Shown: one piece after another, positions 13,935-16,983 of the stretch
How positions within the stretch are numbered: position 1 is the first letter of the stretch
Layout of the letters: each line of letters opens with the position of its first letter
Origin: JAVKSL01 sp039583695
Lineage (GTDB): Bacteria; Actinomycetota; Acidimicrobiia; Acidimicrobiales; JAJPHD01
NCBI GenBank assembly: GCA_039583695.1
Contig: JAVKSL010000062.1
Location: forward strand, 1-16,983
DNA length: 16,983 nt
Reading direction: 5' to 3'
The notes under the pieces: model-generated
The model's input: the letters and a program-made list of their open reading frames with translations, nothing else
The model's database searches: none
Told to the model about the DNA's origin: nothing
Position numbers and translations under genes: made by a program

Positions 13935-16707
13935 CCCGAGCGCTGCGGGTCGCCAAGGGCATCGCCACCCTCGCCGCCCTGGTCGTACTGGTGGGCGCCA
14001 TCCCCTTCGCCCTGTGGCACTTCGTCGGCTGGCCGCTACCCCGCCACGTCCCGAGCGCAGCCGCGGTCGGCCGAGCCCTCGACCGCCAGGGGATCCCCGC
14101 CCAAGCGCTCGTCGACGCGCTGGCGGTCGTGGTGTGGCTGGCATGGGCGAGCCTGGTCGCCTCCGTCGCGGTCGAGATCCCCGCCGTCCTCGCCGGCCGC
14201 CACGCCCGCCGCCTCCCCGTCGCCGGCATCTTCCAACCCGCGGCCGGCAGGCTCGTCGCCGCGGTTGTCGCCGCCGCCCTCAGCCTCGCCCCCCGCCCCG
14301 CATCCCACCCCGGTACCGCCCCCCTCGCAGCCCGCCTGCCGGCCCCTGCCGCCCGCCCGCCGCCCTGGTACTCGCCGCCGCCACGACCACCACCACGAGG
14401 AGCGCGCCGTCACCGGTTCCGGCATCCACCGCCACCTCCACGCCGGCCACCGCCCGACGGAGAACAGCGCCGGCACGACACGCGTCTACGTCGTCCAGCG
14501 CGGCGACACGCTCTGGGGGATCGCCGAGCGGGAGCTGGGCGACCCGCTCGCCTGGTCGCAGATCTACCAGCTCAACGTCGGCCGCCCCCAGCCCGGCGGC
14601 GCCACCCTCGCCGACCCGCACTGGATCTACGCCGGCTGGACGCTGCTGCTGCCAACCCAGGCCTCGGCGACACCCGCCGGCCCGCCTGTCCCGGCACCGC
14701 CCGCCACCCAGCCCGAGCCGCCACCGGCGGCGCCCAGCGAGCCCACCCCGCCTGTCCCGGCACCGCAGGTCCCCACGCCGCCCCCGTCGGTCACCAACCC
14801 CGCCACGCCAGCGCCGGCGCACGCCAACGGCCACGGGCCTGGCGGCCCCCACGAGCCGGACCGGTACCACCAGACCGGCGCGCCGGGCGACCCCGTGCCG
14901 CTGCCGTCGGGATCTGTCGTGGCCGGCTCGTTCGCCGCCGGTGTCCTCTCAGCGCTGGCCGCCGGCCGGCTGCGCCGCCGCCACACCTACCGCTACCGCC
15001 CGCCGCGCCCCGGCCGAGCCCTCAGCCCCGCCCCGGCGCGCCCGACCCTCGCCCACCTCGTCCACGCCGTCAACGAACTGCGAGAGCAGCAGGCGACCAG
15101 CCAGCCACATGCGGCCCCTCCGAGCCCGTCGCCGCCCCGGCCGCCACGCCTCCCGGACGCGTCGATCTTGCTCGCCGCGGCGCCGAGACGATCGCGGTCG
15201 CGTTCGGCGACCTCTCGGGGCTCGCCCTCGCCAGTCCCGCCGCAGACGACGTGGCCAGGGCTCTCCTGGCGGCTGTCGTGGTCGGCTCGGGATCGGGGCA
15301 GGCGGAGGTGCTCCTCGCCGGCGATGCCGCCAGCCGCCTCCTTCCCGACGCCACGCCGAACCCCGCCATCCGCCGGACGGCCTCGACCGACGCCGCGGCC
15401 CGCATCCTCGAAGCCGAGCGCATCGCCCGCAGCCGCCGCCTCGCCGCTGCCGACGCCGCCGACGCCGCCGACGCCGCCGACGCCGCCGACGCCGAGTGCT
15501 TCCGCCGCGACAACCCCGAGAACCCCCTCCCAGTCCTCCTCGCGCTCTGCGATCCGCCACCGGCCGACTCCGCCGCCCGCTGGGCCGCCCTCGCCGCCAG
15601 CGGGCCACGCCTCGGCATCGCCGTCGCCTACCTCGACGACACCCCTGCTGCAGCCGGTCGCCTCGCCACCGACGAGCACCGCCAGGTCAGCTCCGCCACC
15701 CCCTCGCCCCTCGCCGGGCGTCTCTCTGGTGCCGAGCTGTTCGGTCTCTCCGCCGCCGAAGCCACCGAACTGCTCGACGCCGTCACCGACAGCCTCGCCG
15801 ACCAGCCCGAGCCCGGCGGCGAACCCGACGGAAACGCCGACATGACGGTCCTCGACGGCCACCCCGATCTGGAGGCGGCGGGTGACGGTGTCGGCGAGCC
15901 GTGGCCCGAACCGGCCCGCGCCGAGACGCCCGGGGGCCGGCCGATCCGGGTGCAGCTGTTCGGTCACCTGGCCCTCTGCGTGCACGGGGAGGCGGTCGCC
16001 GACGGGCTGCGCAGCCGGGCGAAGATGCTCCTCACCTGGTACCTGCTGCGCCCCGAAGGCGCCACCAGCGAACAAGCCGTCGACGCCCTGTGGCCCGACA
16101 CCACCCCCGACCAGATAGGCCGCCAGTTCTGGCGGGCCTTCGGCGACCTGCGCACCCGGCTCCGCGACGCAGGCGGCGACGGCCTCGAGTGCTCGTCAAA
16201 ACCGGCGACCACTACCAGCCCGCAACCGCAGAGATCGCCTGCGACCTATGGGACTTCCAGACCGCGCTCACCGACGCCGCAGGCGCCCCCGACGACGACA
16301 CCGCACGCGCCGCGCTCCGCCGCGCCATCGACGCCTACCAGGGCGAGCTCTTGGACGGCTCTGACTGGCTGTGGGTCGAGCCTGTCCGTGCCGACCTGCA
16401 CCGGCGGGCCATCGACGCCCACCTGCGCCTCGCCGAGCTCGAAGCCGCAACCGGCCGGCCCGACGCGGCCGCAGCCTTCCTGGAACGAGCCATCGACCTC
16501 GACCGCTACGCCGAAGACCCCTCCCGACGCCTCATGACCCTCCAGGCAGCCACCGCCCGCCCCGACGCGCTGCGCCAGACCTGGCTCCTGTTGAACCACC
16601 GCCTGGCCGAACTGGACCTCGAGGTCGAACCCCGGACCGCCCGGCTCTATCGCGAGCTCATCGACGAGCCGACGGCAGGACTTCGCCGTGCCGGGCTCCG
16701 CCGATGA
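13931..16707 (+). CDS. Membrane protein with external LysM and cytosolic winged-helix-BTAD regulator domains, frameshifted
   Basis: The reconstructed product is 926 residues. It begins MTRALRVAKGIATLAALVVL with membrane segments at about 11-33, 58-86 and 106-121. A Pro/Thr-rich linker leads to a LysM domain (RVYVVQRGDTLWGIAEREL and YQLNVGRPQPGGATLADP, about 182-242). After another Pro-rich linker comes a fourth helix (SGSVVAGSFAAGVLSALAAG, about 325-347) followed by RLRRRHTYRYR. A long middle part follows (AETIAVAFGDLSGLALASPA onward). An OmpR/SARP-like winged helix comes next (RPIRVQLFGHLALCVHGEAV, RSRAKMLLTWYLLRPEGATS, VDALWPD), then a BTAD domain (GDHYQPATAEIACDLWDFQT; LLDGSDWLWVEPVRADLHRR). 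Four single-base losses are inferred near 14360, 14455, 15115 and 16190. The positive-inside rule puts LysM outside and the regulator domains in the cytosol. Start and stop overlap their neighbours by 4 bp. Confidence 0.75.
15452..15493 (+). repeat. 9-bp tandem repeat (GACGCCGCC) in the LysM-BTAD gene
   Basis: Four perfect units of GACGCCGCC plus a partial fifth (GACGCC) encode DAADAADAADAADA in the cytosolic part, just after the helix-like AARILEAERIARSRRLAAA. As a multiple of three, copy-number change would alter linker length without a frameshift. Confidence 0.85.
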
Positions 16708-16983
16708 GCGCGGTCTACCGCTCCATCCTGCTGGCCACGCCGGGTCGGCTTGCCGGAGCCGTCATCGCCGCGGTCGCGGCAGACGCCGCCCTCGCCTGGC
16801 GGCTCGGCGCCACCCCGGCGCTGCCCGCCTACCTCGTGTTCGGGGCAGCGGCCACCGCCGTGTCGGTGACCGACCTCGCCGCCCGGCGCGTCCCCAACCG
16901 GGTCACCGGACCGCTGTACGGCCCGGGCGTGGGCCTCCTCGCCGTCGCGTCGGCGGCATCGGGGCAGTGGTGGCCGCTTGGCC
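16704..16983 (+). CDS. A24-family prepilin peptidase (TadV/CpaA-like), truncated by window end
   Basis: The first 93 residues of a membrane protein are visible: MSAVYRSILLATPGRLAGAV, further hydrophobic stretches, then VSVTDLAARRVPNRVTGP (54-71). The D57-to-P64-N65 pattern (DxxxRRxPN) is the first catalytic-aspartate motif of type IV prepilin peptidases. The second (GxGD) would lie beyond the window. This aspartyl protease should cut the pilin and the TadE-like proteins upstream. The region before the motif resembles the short TadV/CpaA form without the methylase domain. The ATG overlaps the stop of the LysM-BTAD gene by 4 bp. The frame is open to the window end. Confidence 0.85.
   Translation, partial: MSAVYRSILLATPGRLAGAVIAAVAADAALAWRLGATPALPAYLVFGAAATAVSVTDLAARRVPNRVTGPLYGPGVGLLAVASAASGQWWPLG

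Noticed and set aside
15452..15493. Tandem GACGCCGCC units as a CRISPR-like array
   Set aside because: Units are 9 bp with no spacers and lie inside a coding frame; it is a simple in-frame repeat.
13570..15885. A 771-codon plus-strand open frame across tadG and the LysM gene
   Set aside because: Mostly Arg/Pro/Ser-rich out-of-frame translation. Only a short stretch near 14370-14450 appears to be the true frame of the LysM gene between two frame breaks.

Overview
The window is GC-rich DNA from an actinobacterium. The style of its Tad (tight-adherence) pilus cluster, with a LysM/BTAD protein, a degenerate ParA-like protein and no secretin, suggests Acidimicrobiia or a relative; this placement is inference. 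No rRNA, tRNA, CRISPR array or complete insertion sequence was seen.

Region 1 (1-4613) holds metabolic genes. A glucuronate isomerase gene (uxaC, minus strand) runs off the left edge and is divergent, across a 71-bp spacer, from a LarA-family nickel-dependent racemase/epimerase gene. A TRIC-family membrane channel gene follows, then a convergent M20 amidohydrolase gene. All four reading frames are clean, but uxaC stops resembling its family about 75 bp before the edge.

Region 2 (4614-6204) is regulatory. A 697-bp divergent gap carries two terminator-like hairpins and no convincing gene. It is followed by a Crp/Fnr-type regulator gene. Just past that gene lie a perfect TGTGA-N6-TCACA site and a second palindrome whose centre is 22 bp further on.

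Region 3 (6205-16983) is a Tad/Flp-type pilus cluster on the plus strand: lipoprotein, secreted PKD-like protein, SAF-domain CpaB-like protein, ParA/CpaE-like protein with no Walker-A lysine, TadA/CpaF ATPase, TadB, TadC, a small pilin, two TadE-like pseudopilins, a TadG-like protein, a long protein joining LysM, membrane segments and a winged-helix-BTAD regulator, and the start of a prepilin peptidase. Eight successive junctions are 4-bp start/stop overlaps, which points to one translationally coupled operon.

Seven genes of region 3 contain about 12 apparent frameshifts. At least five of them fall in or beside short homopolymers. Correcting each one restores a family-like protein that ends exactly at the next overlapping start codon. 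No frameshift was found in roughly 6 kb of coding sequence to the left. The best explanations are localized sequencing indels or very recent decay. Where a gene is frameshifted, its feature spans the reconstructed gene.

The most interesting candidate system is the reconstructed LysM-membrane-wHTH-BTAD protein. It could link the cell wall or the pilus base to transcription, and the Crp-type regulator with its adjacent consensus site could be the switch for the cluster.
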